Of a stretch of DNA of 42,720 nt, positions 8,384 through 16,868 are shown piece after piece (the stretch's first letter is position 1; every line of letters begins with the position of its first letter). Both the position numbers and the translations under genes were made by a program. Source of the stretch: Sulfurovaceae bacterium (GTDB lineage: Bacteria; Campylobacterota; Campylobacteria; Campylobacterales; Sulfurovaceae); contig JAQTLV010000008.1 in NCBI GenBank assembly GCA_028714675.1, forward strand, positions 1 to 42,720. Direction: 5' to 3'. A model generated the notes under the pieces. The model worked only from the letters and a program-made list of their open reading frames with translations. It was not told the DNA's origin and made no database searches.

Positions 8384-9580
8384 TTATGTTAATGAGCTAG
8401 TTTGGTATAGTGTTATGAGTTCTATATAAAATGATTCATCAGTTTGCTCTTCTAAAAGTCCAGAGTTTGGAAACATATCATAATATAGATTTTGAACATC
8501 TTCAAATCTATTTGGAAATAATTGAGACAGTATATAGGAAGAAATCTCTTTTCTAACAAGTATAGTTGGTGGGACAACACCATTTTCTAAAAGTTTCAAT
8601 ATAGCATTTGAATTGTATTTTATGTGATGATGAGATCCATGAGGGCATGTTTCTCTACTTACTAATGTTTTGCAAATATTACAATAAACATACTCTTCTA
8701 CTACTTCAATATTTATTGATAGATTACCATATTCGCACTCATTAAATATAGTATTTATTTCATTGTCAGAATAATATACACTAAGCCCACCATGGTTTTT
8801 GCCAACTGTAAGTTCACTGCATCCATAATTTTTTGCAACTATAGCATCAAGAATTAGTTCATTATAGCCTGCAAATATATATGTATTTTCAAGAGGAACT
8901 ACTATCACCTTGTTTTTTGGTAAAAAGTTATCTATAAGTTTTTCCAGAGCTTTACTTCTTATGTCATAACTCAAACCATCATTATTAAAAGGTTTTCTTA
9001 AAAATAGTATGACTAAATCTGAGTGATTTAACTTTTGTCTTATTATTCTCTCATGAACCCTATTGAAAGGATTTGCGGCAAGCATCATTGCAGTTATCTT
9101 TTTTGCTCCCGTTTCTTGTATGGCATCTTTAACCTTCTTGATATTGTCTTCAACAGGAGGGTATTTTACACTATAATTACCACTAACTGCCATTTTCCCA
9201 AGTCTATTTATAGTATTTTTTACACCAGGATGAAGGGTATCGTTTGTTCCAAAAATATTAAATATTCTCTTTTCTGGGTCTATCTCAAAAATCTCTTCAA
9301 CAGTAAGTTCTCCAACTTTGCTATCATTACTTATCAAATCAACTATTTCTCCAGCTTTCAAAGATGATATTACTTCAAAGTTTTTTTTACCACTAGGCGC
9401 TAGTATAAAAGAAAAAGGCAATGGCATACCTTTGAAAACTTTACTTTTATCAACTTGCTCTGAAGTTTTTTTATTCATTAATCCATCAACAGGGTGTATT
9501 AGACCAGCTTGAACCAATGCAAGAGAAGATAATGCCTCCGTGTCTATATAGATTGATTTACTTTTTTTTGTAAATGTCAT
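8384..9580 (-). CDS. ATP-sulfurylase-like protein with degenerate active site
   Basis: This is a 398-residue homologue of dissimilatory/assimilatory ATP sulfurylase (Sat) over its full length. An N-terminal PUA-like part (IHPVDGLMNKK, IDPEKRIFNIFGT, HPGV) leads to the nucleotidyltransferase domain and a C-terminal zinc-ribbon-like YCNICK...CPHG. In Sat the catalytic motif is QxRNPxHRxHE. Here residues 167-177 read LAANPFNRVHE, so Gln, Arg and the first His are replaced. The GRDHAG loop reads GKNHGG at 260-265. Sulfate activation is therefore doubtful. It overlaps the response regulator by 23 bases and is followed by pgpA. AGGAAAAAAT precedes the ATG. Possible roles are another nucleotidyl transfer or a regulatory ligand-binding function; neither is shown. 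Confidence 0.85.
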   Translation of the reverse strand: MTFTKKSKSIYIDTEALSSLALVQAGLIHPVDGLMNKKTSEQVDKSKVFKGMPLPFSFILAPSGKKNFEVISSLKAGEIVDLISNDSKVGELTVEEIFEIDPEKRIFNIFGTNDTLHPGVKNTINRLGKMAVSGNYSVKYPPVEDNIKKVKDAIQETGAKKITAMMLAANPFNRVHERIIRQKLNHSDLVILFLRKPFNNDGLSYDIRSKALEKLIDNFLPKNKVIVVPLENTYIFAGYNELILDAIVAKNYGCSELTVGKNHGGLSVYYSDNEINTIFNECEYGNLSINIEVVEEYVYCNICKTLVSRETCPHGSHHHIKYNSNAILKLLENGVVPPTILVRKEISSYILSQLFPNRFEDVQNLYYDMFPNSGLLEEQTDESFYIELITLYQTSSLT

Positions 9581-10436
9581 ATTTTTTCCTTTTCTCCCAT
9601 AAGCTTTTTCTTGACATACCTAATTTTTTTGACAGTTCTGTATCTGGATATTTACTTTGAAATTCAACAATCATTTGTTGAGTATATTCATCTATTGTTA
9701 AAATATCATTTTGTAAACCAAGTCTATTTTTTACTAATATTTCAATCTTTTCATAGTTTGTTTCTAAATCATTGTTGCTGACTAAAATAAAATTGAATTT
9801 TGATATTTCATTTAAGACATTTTCTTTTTCTGATTTTTTTAAATTATCAAAATCATTTATATAAAATATCTCATTCGCTTTTTGTTCAATCTGTTGCTTC
9901 CAATTGCCGTTTTGAGAGGATAAGAAAACCAAATTATAATTATTAGTTTTTGCATAATCAAAGGCAAGTTTATCTGAGATAATTTGATTATTGGTGATAA
10001 TTATTGATTGTTTTGAGGTTATTTTTTCTAAATTTTCAGATTCAAGGCTTTTGAATTTTGAATCCATATAGTCGTCGAAAAAAGATACTTTGTTTTTTAG
10101 TTTTTGAAATTCTTGATAGTGTTCTATCTTTCTAAATAACTCTTCAATTCTAAATGGTTTTAAAATATAGTCGATTGCACCAAGTTTTATAGGTTCTCCA
10201 ACTGTATCATTATTTATGTAATTAACCATCAAAATTATAATTTTATTTTTATATTTTTGAATAAACGAGTGTAGTGTTTCATTTGGAGCGTTGGTTGAGA
10301 GCAGATACACATCTCCATCTGATTCCATAGCTTCTTTGGGTGATCTGTGTATCTCAAATTCAAAGCCATGTTGATTTATCTTTGATGCTATACTTTGAGC
10401 CAAATATAACTCATTTTCTACGATTATTATTTTCAT
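9558..10436 (-). CDS. Atypical orphan response regulator (HP1021/Cj1608-like)
   Basis: The protein has 292 residues. The N-terminal 120 residues form a receiver-like domain: KIIIVENELY has E7/N8 at the acidic pocket and LKPF has K93. The residue at the phosphoacceptor position after strand three is Ser47 (VYLLSTNAP), not Asp. A poorly conserved middle leads to a C-terminal helix-turn-helix near residues 268-286 (LSKKLGMSRKSLWEKRKK), which is Fis/NtrC-like. Length, Ser substitution and location next to ispDF match HP1021 of Helicobacter and Cj1608 of Campylobacter. These are phosphorylation-independent regulators linked to redox response and oriC binding. The ATG at 10436 overlaps the ispDF stop as ATGA. 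A TTG four codons upstream is less likely. Confidence 0.85.
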   Translation of the reverse strand: MKIIIVENELYLAQSIASKINQHGFEFEIHRSPKEAMESDGDVYLLSTNAPNETLHSFIQKYKNKIIILMVNYINNDTVGEPIKLGAIDYILKPFRIEELFRKIEHYQEFQKLKNKVSFFDDYMDSKFKSLESENLEKITSKQSIIITNNQIISDKLAFDYAKTNNYNLVFLSSQNGNWKQQIEQKANEIFYINDFDNLKKSEKENVLNEISKFNFILVSNNDLETNYEKIEILVKNRLGLQNDILTIDEYTQQMIVEFQSKYPDTELSKKLGMSRKSLWEKRKKYDIYKKK

Positions 10437-11551
10437 AGTTTTGTCCAATTAAAGTAATTTAGCGTGGCAATAGCATGAACGCTGATTCCTTCACATCTTC
10501 CAACAAAACCAAGTTTTTCAGATGTTGTTGCTTTGATATTTACACTTCTTTGATTTATACCAAGTATTTTAGAAAGTGTTTGCCTCATTTTTTCTTTGTG
10601 TGGAGATATTTTTGGAATTTCAGCCAGTATAGTTATGTCAACATTGTTTATATCAAATCCATATGTATTTATCCTGTCAACACAAATTTTTAGAAGTTCT
10701 TTTGAGTCTATGCCTTTGTATTTGTTGTCGGTATCTGGGAAAAATTCTCCGATATCTCCTAGTCCTGCTGCCCCCAAGAGAGCATCTATGATAGCATGTA
10801 TTGCCACATCGCCATCACTATGAGCTTTGAAACCGAAACTATTTTCTATCATTTCTCCACAAAGATACATAGGTTTATTTTGCTCAAAAGGATGCGTATC
10901 TATGCCAAAACCTACAAAAGTTTTTTGTGATGGTGGTTTTAAGCAAGTAAGTTTTTTTAAGTCATCTGCAAATGTAAGCTTATGTGCATTTTGTGAACCT
11001 TCAACAAAAAGAATTTTATTGCCACTTTTGTGCATAGCACTACTATCATCCGTAAATACTTCATCGCTTTGTATGGCTTTTAAGAGGAGTTTAGTTTCGC
11101 TTAATTGTGGAGTTTGAATAAGCTTTGCACTTTCTCTATTTGCAGGGGAGTTGTCCATATATAAAGTATCTGATATATTTAGTGCCGGAACTATACAATC
11201 AGCTTTTTCTCTATTTCCTAGTATTCTTTTTATCATATCATGATTAATACAGCATCTAGCGATATCACTAACTAATACATATTTTGTTGAGACATTTTTC
11301 AAGGCATTTTTCAAAGACTCTTGTCTTGTTTCTCCACCCTCAACAAATGTGAATGTATCAAATTTTTTCATGTATTCTATTTCTTGAAAAGATGAAACGA
11401 TAATAGTTTCTTTGAAGCCATAACTTTTAAATTGTTTTGTTACAAAATACCACAATGGATCATCGCCTATATATAGCCATTGTTTTTTAGCTTTTAATCC
11501 AAATCTTGTAGAGTTTCCAGCCCCCAAAAGCACCAATGTAATATTATTCAA
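10433..11551 (-). CDS. ispDF: Bifunctional IspD/IspF (MEP isoprenoid pathway)
   Basis: This is a 372-residue fusion. Residues 1 to about 205 are IspD (2-C-methyl-D-erythritol 4-phosphate cytidylyltransferase), with LLGAGNSTRFGLKAKKQW for CTP binding and VSDIARC. Residues from about 212 on are IspF (MECDP synthase), with GFGIDTHPF, KAHSDGDVAIHAIIDALLGA and DIGEFFPDTD supplying the metal ligands. The fusion of two non-consecutive pathway steps is standard in Campylobacterota. The start is TTG with AAGGATTACTAT upstream; the N-terminus matches the family start. It heads the minus-strand operon and overlaps the next gene by four bases. Confidence 0.95.
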   Translation of the reverse strand: MNNITLVLLGAGNSTRFGLKAKKQWLYIGDDPLWYFVTKQFKSYGFKETIIVSSFQEIEYMKKFDTFTFVEGGETRQESLKNALKNVSTKYVLVSDIARCCINHDMIKRILGNREKADCIVPALNISDTLYMDNSPANRESAKLIQTPQLSETKLLLKAIQSDEVFTDDSSAMHKSGNKILFVEGSQNAHKLTFADDLKKLTCLKPPSQKTFVGFGIDTHPFEQNKPMYLCGEMIENSFGFKAHSDGDVAIHAIIDALLGAAGLGDIGEFFPDTDNKYKGIDSKELLKICVDRINTYGFDINNVDITILAEIPKISPHKEKMRQTLSKILGINQRSVNIKATTSEKLGFVGRCEGISVHAIATLNYFNWTKL

Positions 11552-11587
11552 ATAGTAATCCTTAGTTTAAAACTAAAATGTAACAAA

Positions 11588-11593
11588 ATTATA
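11588..11593 (-). promoter_or_regulatory. -10 element for the ispDF operon
   Basis: On the minus strand GTATAATTTTG places TATAAT 36 bases before the ispDF TTG start. TTGACA lies only four bases further upstream, too close to be its -35. The 193-base gap between ispDF and thiC is divergent and holds promoters for both sides. Confidence 0.45.
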
Positions 11594-11691
11594 CATTTGT
11601 CAAACTTTATATAGACTTTTTTATCGAATATGAAGAAAATAAGACAAAAAAACTCTTTTTTAAAAAATATTTTGTAAAATGTATATTATTT

Positions 11692-11697
11692 TATAAT
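11692..11697 (+). promoter_or_regulatory. -10 element for thiC
   Basis: TATAAT within TTTTATAATAATTT lies 47 bases before the thiC ATG, after a T-rich periodic stretch. The leader between here and thiC is too short for a TPP aptamer, and none of the THI-box landmarks is present anywhere in the 193-base gap. Confidence 0.45.
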
Positions 11698-11744
11698 AAT
11701 TTAAGATTCTGTAGGTATAACTACAAAATATTAAGGATGGACTT

Positions 11745-13118
11745 ATGAGAGAAAAATGGATAGAAGATAGAAAAAGTGACAGAGTAAGAACTCAGATGTA
11801 TTATGCAAAAAAAGGCATTATTACTGAAGAGATGAAATATGTTGCAAAAATAGAAAACATTGACCCAGAGTTACTTAGAAGCGAATGCGCTAGAGGAAGA
11901 TGTATAATTCCAGCAAATGTAAATCATAGACATCAAATACCTATGGCTATTGGAATGGCTGCTAGTTGTAAAATAAATGCAAATATAGGCTCATCAGCAC
12001 TTGCAAGTGATATATCTGGAGAGATAGAAAAAGTTGATGTGTGCCTAAAATATGGTGCTGATACAATTATGGATTTAAGTACAGGCGGCGACCTAGATAG
12101 TATAAGAGAAGCAGTCATTGCTCACTCTACTGTGCCGATAGGAACAGTCCCGATGTATCAAATATTGCATGATTGTAACAATAAAATAGAAGATTTAACG
12201 ATAGAAAAAATGCTTGAAGTAATAGAAAAACAAGCAAAGCAGGGTGTTAGTTATTTTACAATTCATGCAGGGTTTTTGCTTAGATTTATGCCGCATGTTG
12301 CAAAGCGAAAAATGGGAATAGTGAGTCGTGGTGGATCTTTGATGGCTGCTTGGATGATGCATTACCATAGAGAAAATCCTTTTTATGAAGCCTACGATGC
12401 TATTTTAGATATTTGTCAAAAATATGATGTTGCTCTTTCTCTTGGTGATAGTCTTCGTCCAGGGTGTTTGCATGATGCTAGCGATGAAGCTCAGCTTAGT
12501 GAACTTAAAGTATTAGGTGAATTGACTCTAAGGGCTTGGGAAAAAGATGTTCAAGTTATGATAGAAGGACCAGGACATGTTCCACTTAATCAAATTGAGA
12601 GAAATATGAAGTTAGAGCGTGAATATTGCCATGAAGCACCTTTTTATATATTAGGACCTCTTGTAACAGATATAGCCGCTGGATATGACCATATAAGCTC
12701 TGCAATTGGTGCGGCAGTTGGCGGATGGCATGGTGCATCTATGCTTTGCTATGTAACACCAAAAGAACATCTTGGGCTTCCAAATGCAAATGATGTAAGA
12801 GAGGGTATAATTGCTTATAAAATTGCAGCACATGCTGCCGATATTGCAAGAGGCAGAAAAGGTGCAAGAGATGTGGATGATCTTATGAGTGATGCCAGAT
12901 ATAAATTTGATTGGAATCGTCAATTTGAACTAGCTCTTGATCCTGATCGTGCAAAAGAGTTTCATGACGAAACTTTACCTCAAGATGTATTTAAAGATGC
13001 AGAGTTTTGCTCCATGTGTGGACCAAAATTTTGTTCATATAAAATTACACAAAGTATCGTCGAAGAGCATGGCGAGACTATGAAGAATTCTCAAATTTTG
13101 AGCCAAGCTCAAAATTAG
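11745..13118 (+). CDS. thiC: Phosphomethylpyrimidine synthase ThiC
   Basis: This is a 457-residue radical SAM enzyme that rearranges 5-aminoimidazole ribotide to HMP-phosphate for the thiamin pyrimidine. Strong family blocks are [67 protein letters not shown] and [13 protein letters not shown]. The C-terminal CX2CX4C cluster ligand set (C422, C425, C430) is intact in [21 protein letters not shown] precedes the ATG. The last codons lie inside the arm of a repeated hairpin element (13089-13153), so the C-terminal LSQAQN tail may derive from that element. No TPP riboswitch is visible upstream. Confidence 0.96.
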   Translation: MREKWIEDRKSDRVRTQMYYAKKGIITEEMKYVAKIENIDPELLRSECARGRCIIPANVNHRHQIPMAIGMAASCKINANIGSSALASDISGEIEKVDVCLKYGADTIMDLSTGGDLDSIREAVIAHSTVPIGTVPMYQILHDCNNKIEDLTIEKMLEVIEKQAKQGVSYFTIHAGFLLRFMPHVAKRKMGIVSRGGSLMAAWMMHYHRENPFYEAYDAILDICQKYDVALSLGDSLRPGCLHDASDEAQLSELKVLGELTLRAWEKDVQVMIEGPGHVPLNQIERNMKLEREYCHEAPFYILGPLVTDIAAGYDHISSAIGAAVGGWHGASMLCYVTPKEHLGLPNANDVREGIIAYKIAAHAADIARGRKGARDVDDLMSDARYKFDWNRQFELALDPDRAKEFHDETLPQDVFKDAEFCSMCGPKFCSYKITQSIVEEHGETMKNSQILSQAQN

Positions 13119-13153
13119 GTCTTCAGCAGACGGCTCTCGCGACTAGTCGCTCT
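13089..13153 (+). repeat. 65-bp hairpin repeat, copy 1 (thiC/mrp)
   Basis: This copy aligns base for base with 16869-16933. It contains AATTTTGAGC-CAA-GCTCAAAATT, then GTCT-TCAGC-AGAC, then the perfect palindrome GCGACTAGTCGC. The first stem differs from copy 2 by paired changes that keep it intact. It overlaps the thiC 3' end and stop codon. No T-tract follows the stem, so it is not a canonical intrinsic terminator. Confidence 0.85.
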
Positions 13154-13194
13154 GTTTAATTGGTTTAATTTAAAAATTTATTAAAAGGAAAAAA

Positions 13195-14352
13195 ATGACA
13201 AAAGATAATGTTTTAGAAGCACTAAAAAATGTTACATATCCAGGGTTTACCAAAGATATAGTAACTTTTGGTTTTGTGAAAGATATAGATATAGTTGGAG
13301 ACAGGGTGGCTGTGGTTATTGATATAACTTCAAGTGCTGATGAGGTAAGAGATCAAATAAGCAGTGATGCAAAAGTTGAACTTACCAAAATTGGGGTATC
13401 AGAAGCTATAGTTACTATAAATCAACCTAAGGCTCCAAAGCAGATGAGTAACTCTATGAGTGGGAAAAATCTTGTTCCGCAGGTTAAAAACTTTGTAATG
13501 GTAAGTTCTGGTAAAGGCGGAGTTGGCAAATCTACAACTTCTGTTAATATTGCAATCGCTATGGCAATGCAGGGCAAGAAAGTAGGGCTTTTGGATGCTG
13601 ATATATATGGACCAAATGTTCCTAGGATGATGGGGTTAATCGATCAAAGACCAGATATCGTTGGTAATAAAGTAGCACCACTTAAAGCTTATGGTGTTGA
13701 AGTAATGAGTATGGGCTCACTTATGGAATCAGGACAATCTCTTATTTGGAGAGGTTCTATGATCATGAAAGCCATAGAGCAATTCCTTAGAGATATTTTA
13801 TGGAGCGAGTTAGATGTACTTGTTATAGATATGCCGCCAGGTACTGGTGATGCACAACTCAGTTTAGCTCAAAGTGTACCTGTAACTGCTGGAATTACAG
13901 TAACTACACCACAAGAAGTAAGTTTAGATGATAGTAGAAGAAGTCTTGATATGTTTCAAAAACTTCATATCCCAATAGCTGGTGTTATAGAAAATATGAG
14001 TGGTTTTATTTGTCCAAAATGCGAAACCGAATCAGATATATTTGGCATGGGAACAAGTGAAGCCGTAGCAAAAGAATTTGATACCGAACTTATGGTCAGA
14101 ATCCCTATCGAGCCTGCAGTTAGAATAGGTGGAGACACTGGTATGCCTATAGTTTATAATAAGCCTACAAGTGAGAGTGCAAAAAGATATATCGAAGCCG
14201 CAAATAAACTTATAGATTTTATCGACAAAGTAAATGCAGAGGGTGGGGCGGATAACTCAGCTATCCAGCCTACAACTCCTCCAGGTGTTAGTGCATGTAG
14301 CACAGGAGCTGCCTCAAAAGAAAACAATGATGGCGGATGTGGCTGTCACTAA
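13195..14352 (+). CDS. mrp: Iron-sulfur cluster carrier ATPase Mrp (ApbC/NBP35 family)
   Basis: This is a 385-residue P-loop scaffold or carrier that loads Fe-S clusters onto target proteins. An N-terminal MIP18-like domain (residues 1-80) precedes the deviant Walker A VSSGKGGVGKSTTSVN (GKGGVGKST from residue 106). Then come LDADIYGPNVPRM, DMPPGTGDAQLSL and the cluster-binding CXXC in FICPKCE. The C-terminus is extended and ends in CGCH. GGAAAA lies before the ATG. It follows thiC, a Fe-S enzyme, by 76 bases that hold a repeat element; a functional link is plausible but unproven. Confidence 0.95.
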   Translation: MTKDNVLEALKNVTYPGFTKDIVTFGFVKDIDIVGDRVAVVIDITSSADEVRDQISSDAKVELTKIGVSEAIVTINQPKAPKQMSNSMSGKNLVPQVKNFVMVSSGKGGVGKSTTSVNIAIAMAMQGKKVGLLDADIYGPNVPRMMGLIDQRPDIVGNKVAPLKAYGVEVMSMGSLMESGQSLIWRGSMIMKAIEQFLRDILWSELDVLVIDMPPGTGDAQLSLAQSVPVTAGITVTTPQEVSLDDSRRSLDMFQKLHIPIAGVIENMSGFICPKCETESDIFGMGTSEAVAKEFDTELMVRIPIEPAVRIGGDTGMPIVYNKPTSESAKRYIEAANKLIDFIDKVNAEGGADNSAIQPTTPPGVSACSTGAASKENNDGGCGCH

Positions 14353-14374
14353 ACCATTTCGTCATCCTCTAACA

Positions 14375-14405
14375 TCTCGTTCCCATCGTTATGATGGTAG
14401 TGAGA
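14375..14405. terminator. Hairpin between convergent mrp and TPM gene
   Basis: CCATC-GTTAT-GATGG forms a five-base-pair stem, and outer TCTC and GAGA extend it across mismatches. It lies between the convergent stops of mrp and the 14415 gene and could terminate both. There is no strong T-tract. Confidence 0.4.
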
Positions 14406-14414
14406 GTATTAAAT

Positions 14415-15032
14415 CTATATCTCTATAAGGTAATTTGGTAGTTCATTTTTATCATTTTCTTGTACAGGAAATTTTTCAATCAAAATTTCACCAATTTCCT
14501 CTATTGCTTTTAGATAGCCAGCTCCAAATTTTTTATTTTTTACCATGGTGGTAAATTTATTTACAGTATTTTGCCAAACATCATTATCTATTTGGCTATT
14601 TATTCCACTATCAGTTAGTATTTGCACATATCTCTCATATACACTTACATAGATCATTACTGCTTGATGATTGCTAGTTTTTTGAAGTCCTAGAATGTTA
14701 AAAGTTTCAAATGCTTTTAACTTTGCTTTTTTTTGCAATATACTTTTTGGCAAGAACCAAATTAATATATTTTCAATACTAAGTAGCAAAAATACGATAA
14801 CAAAAAAAACAATTTGGATTTGATATACCAATAATGCATCTACAAATGGACGATAGAGTAAAATAAATGCAGGTAACATCAATGTTAGTATGGAAACTAT
14901 AAGCAATGCTATGAATGAGTAGTTACCACTTTTTTGAGTTATGACTGCTACAAGTTCGCAAGAGCTTTTTTCTTCTACTTTGGCAATTGCTTTTTCTATA
15001 TCTAGTTTCATTTGTTTATTTATATTTTTCAT
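14415..15032 (-). CDS. TPM-domain membrane protein
   Basis: This is a 205-residue protein with a TPM-like split layout. A short N-terminal alpha/beta part (IEKAIAKVEEKSSCELVAVIT) is followed by two long hydrophobic helices around residues 40-65 and 72-95, then the rest of the domain (HQAVMIYVSVYERYVQILTDSGI). This matches COG3762-type membrane-anchored members. The ATG at 15032 shares one base with the preceding gene's TAA (TAATG), implying translational coupling. It is the third gene of a lemA, secreted TPM, membrane TPM cluster on the minus strand. Function is unknown; TPM proteins have been linked to membrane-protein quality control and phosphatase activity in other lineages. Confidence 0.75.
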   Translation of the reverse strand: MKNINKQMKLDIEKAIAKVEEKSSCELVAVITQKSGNYSFIALLIVSILTLMLPAFILLYRPFVDALLVYQIQIVFFVIVFLLLSIENILIWFLPKSILQKKAKLKAFETFNILGLQKTSNHQAVMIYVSVYERYVQILTDSGINSQIDNDVWQNTVNKFTTMVKNKKFGAGYLKAIEEIGEILIEKFPVQENDKNELPNYLIEI

Positions 15033-15883
15033 TACCAATCCCCACTTGCTCCACCGCCACCAAAGCTTCCGCCACCACTACTAAATCCCCCAAAATCACT
15101 GCTTCCAAAATCACTACCACCGAAACCGCCACTGGTTGGATGATAGTTTCCATCAGACCAATTTGAATTTGAGCCAAATAGAGTAAGTAAAAATACTATT
15201 ACGGCTATAAAAATACTCACACCAAGCACAAAAAATATTACCCAGCTAATAATCCCTGCGACAGAGCCAGAAATAATTGCTGGTATAAGTCTCTTTTTCT
15301 TATCTTCGCTTTTTGGTATAACATTGATAAATATAATCACAATAAATAGTATTGGAAATAAAAAACCAATAGGTGTATTTTGATTTGTTGGTTTTGCTGG
15401 TTTGTATTCGCCTTTTATGGTTGCCATAATTTTGTCAACGCCATTATTGACACCATTATAATAATCCCCTTTTTTAAAAGATGGCAAAATATCATTTTGA
15501 ATGATAGTTTTAGAAGTCGCATCAGGCAATATTCCTTCCAATCCATAGCCTACTTCTATTCGTACTTTTCGCTCATTTGGAGCGACAATAAGTAAAATTC
15601 CATTATTTTTGTCTTTTTGACCTATCCCCCAATATCTTCCAAGTTGATATCCATAGTCAGATATATCATATCCATCAAGAGATTTAACAGTAACAACAAC
15701 TATTTGATTTGATGTATTCGTTTCGTGATTTGCTAACTTTTTGTCTAAATTAATTTTTTGATTTTCATCAAAAAGTCCAGCATCATCAACAACTCTCGAA
15801 TTGTTTAGTTTTGGGAAAGTTGGAGCAGAAAAAGCCAAACAAGCCAAAAGCATCAAAAGTGTGATGCTTTTAAATAATTTCAT
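15032..15883 (-). CDS. Secreted TPM-domain protein (YgcG family)
   Basis: This is a 283-residue protein with a signal peptide (KLFKSITLLMLLACLAFSA, cleavage near residue 20). The TPM domain spans residues 25-160 and includes VVDDAGLF, QIVVVTVKSLDGYDI, GQKDKNNGILLIVA and RIEVGYGLEGILPD. Two membrane segments around 168-190 and 202-232 follow. The Gly/Ser/Phe-rich tail ends in GGGGASGDW, typical of this family. AAGG sits seven bases before the ATG and overlaps the lemA stop region, nine bases away. It is very probably exported with the TPM domain in the periplasm. The biochemical role is not established. Confidence 0.85.
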   Translation of the reverse strand: MKLFKSITLLMLLACLAFSAPTFPKLNNSRVVDDAGLFDENQKINLDKKLANHETNTSNQIVVVTVKSLDGYDISDYGYQLGRYWGIGQKDKNNGILLIVAPNERKVRIEVGYGLEGILPDATSKTIIQNDILPSFKKGDYYNGVNNGVDKIMATIKGEYKPAKPTNQNTPIGFLFPILFIVIIFINVIPKSEDKKKRLIPAIISGSVAGIISWVIFFVLGVSIFIAVIVFLLTLFGSNSNWSDGNYHPTSGGFGGSDFGSSDFGGFSSGGGSFGGGGASGDW

Positions 15884-15892
15884 AAAATAGCC

Positions 15893-16483
15893 TTAAAATG
15901 CCACTTTTGGCGTAGCACTCTCTGCTGGAGTTGTAGTAAAATTTTGTTTTACTTCAGCTTCTGGATAAAGCAATGCAGCTACCCATTTACCTGGAACTGT
16001 TCTAAGTTCAAGATTATAATCTTTTACCGCTTCTATATAATCTTTTCTAGCAACTGCGATACGATTTTCAGTGCCTTCTAATTGGGATTGAAGTTGTAAA
16101 AAGTTTTCATTTGCTTTTAGCTCTGGATAGTTTTCAGTAACCATCATAAGGCGCGAAAGGGCGGAGCTAAGTCCATCTTGTGCATTTTGATATGCCTTAA
16201 AAGCTTCTGGATTATTTAAAACTTCAGGTGTTAAAGTCATTTGTCCAACTTTTGCTCTTGCTTCTGTTACTTGAGTTAGCACATCTTTTTCATGACTAGC
16301 ATATCCTTTTACTGTTGCAACCAAGTTTGGTATCAAATCAGATCTTCTTTTGTATTGATTATCAAGTTGAGACGCATACATATTAACATTTTCATCAAGT
16401 TTTGGTACATTATTTATTCTTGGTAATACTACAAGTGCGGCGAGTAAAAGCAATACCCCAACAATTATTCCTACTATTTTCAT
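15893..16483 (-). CDS. lemA: LemA family protein
   Basis: This is a 196-residue protein with one N-terminal membrane helix (IVGIIVGVLLLLAALVVL) followed by the LemA four-helix domain. The signature YKRRSDLIPNLVATVKGYA, then DVLTQVTEARAKVG and NRIAVARKDYIEAVKDYN, are all present. The C-terminal tail after KWVAALLYPEAE is low-complexity. LemA proteins commonly precede TPM-domain genes, as here. AAGGTTGATTT precedes the ATG. It is divergent from the small acidic protein at 16588. A role in envelope stress or membrane-protein turnover is suggested by its partners only. Confidence 0.92.
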   Translation of the reverse strand: MKIVGIIVGVLLLLAALVVLPRINNVPKLDENVNMYASQLDNQYKRRSDLIPNLVATVKGYASHEKDVLTQVTEARAKVGQMTLTPEVLNNPEAFKAYQNAQDGLSSALSRLMMVTENYPELKANENFLQLQSQLEGTENRIAVARKDYIEAVKDYNLELRTVPGKWVAALLYPEAEVKQNFTTTPAESATPKVAF

Positions 16484-16551
16484 AAATCAACCTTGTTTTA
16501 AATTATATATGTCATTATACATTAAATTATAAAAATTATAAAAACATCTGC

Positions 16552-16557
16552 TATAAT
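16552..16557 (+). promoter_or_regulatory. -10 element for the small acidic protein gene
   Basis: TATAAT in CTGCTATAATTTTAAAA lies 30 bases before the ATG at 16588, with TTATAAAAA runs upstream. The gap to lemA is 104 bases and divergent. Confidence 0.5.
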
Positions 16558-16587
16558 TTTAAAATAAGCACTAAGGAGGAAAATAAC

Positions 16588-16848
16588 ATGACTTCAAAAA
16601 ATAAACTTCATGCTTTATTGGAAAAAGATATCATACCGGATTTGGAAAGTGCAATTGATGAGTTATTCGAAGCTATAAGTGATGGCAACGGAGACATAAA
16701 AGAACATAAAGAAGATCTTGATGAGCTTCGAGATATGAGAACAGAGTGTTTTGCTATCTTAGAAGAGATAAAAAGAGATGAACTAAGCGACGATGAAATC
16801 GAAGAGTTGCTCGCAGAGTTTACAGATATGAGGAATTTTGAGGAATAA
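16588..16848 (+). CDS. Small acidic coiled-coil protein, function unknown
   Basis: This is an 86-residue protein, strongly acidic (about a third Asp/Glu), predicted to be almost entirely helical with heptad-like spacing (LESAIDELFEAI, EELLAEFTDM). I do not recognise a named family. The coding call rests on a very strong ribosome-binding site (AAGGAGGAAAATAAC before ATG), a matching -10 element and codon use like its neighbours. An open frame of similar length on the opposite strand is its mirror and is not supported. The size and charge would fit a small cytosolic adaptor or regulator. Confidence 0.75.
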   Translation: MTSKNKLHALLEKDIIPDLESAIDELFEAISDGNGDIKEHKEDLDELRDMRTECFAILEEIKRDELSDDEIEELLAEFTDMRNFEE

Positions 16849-16868
16849 TATTGGACTATTTGATTAAC

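Noticed and set aside
11552-11744. TPP riboswitch before thiC
   Set aside because: The gap lacks the CTGAGA and GGGGTGC-type THI-box landmarks and is too AT-rich for the aptamer.
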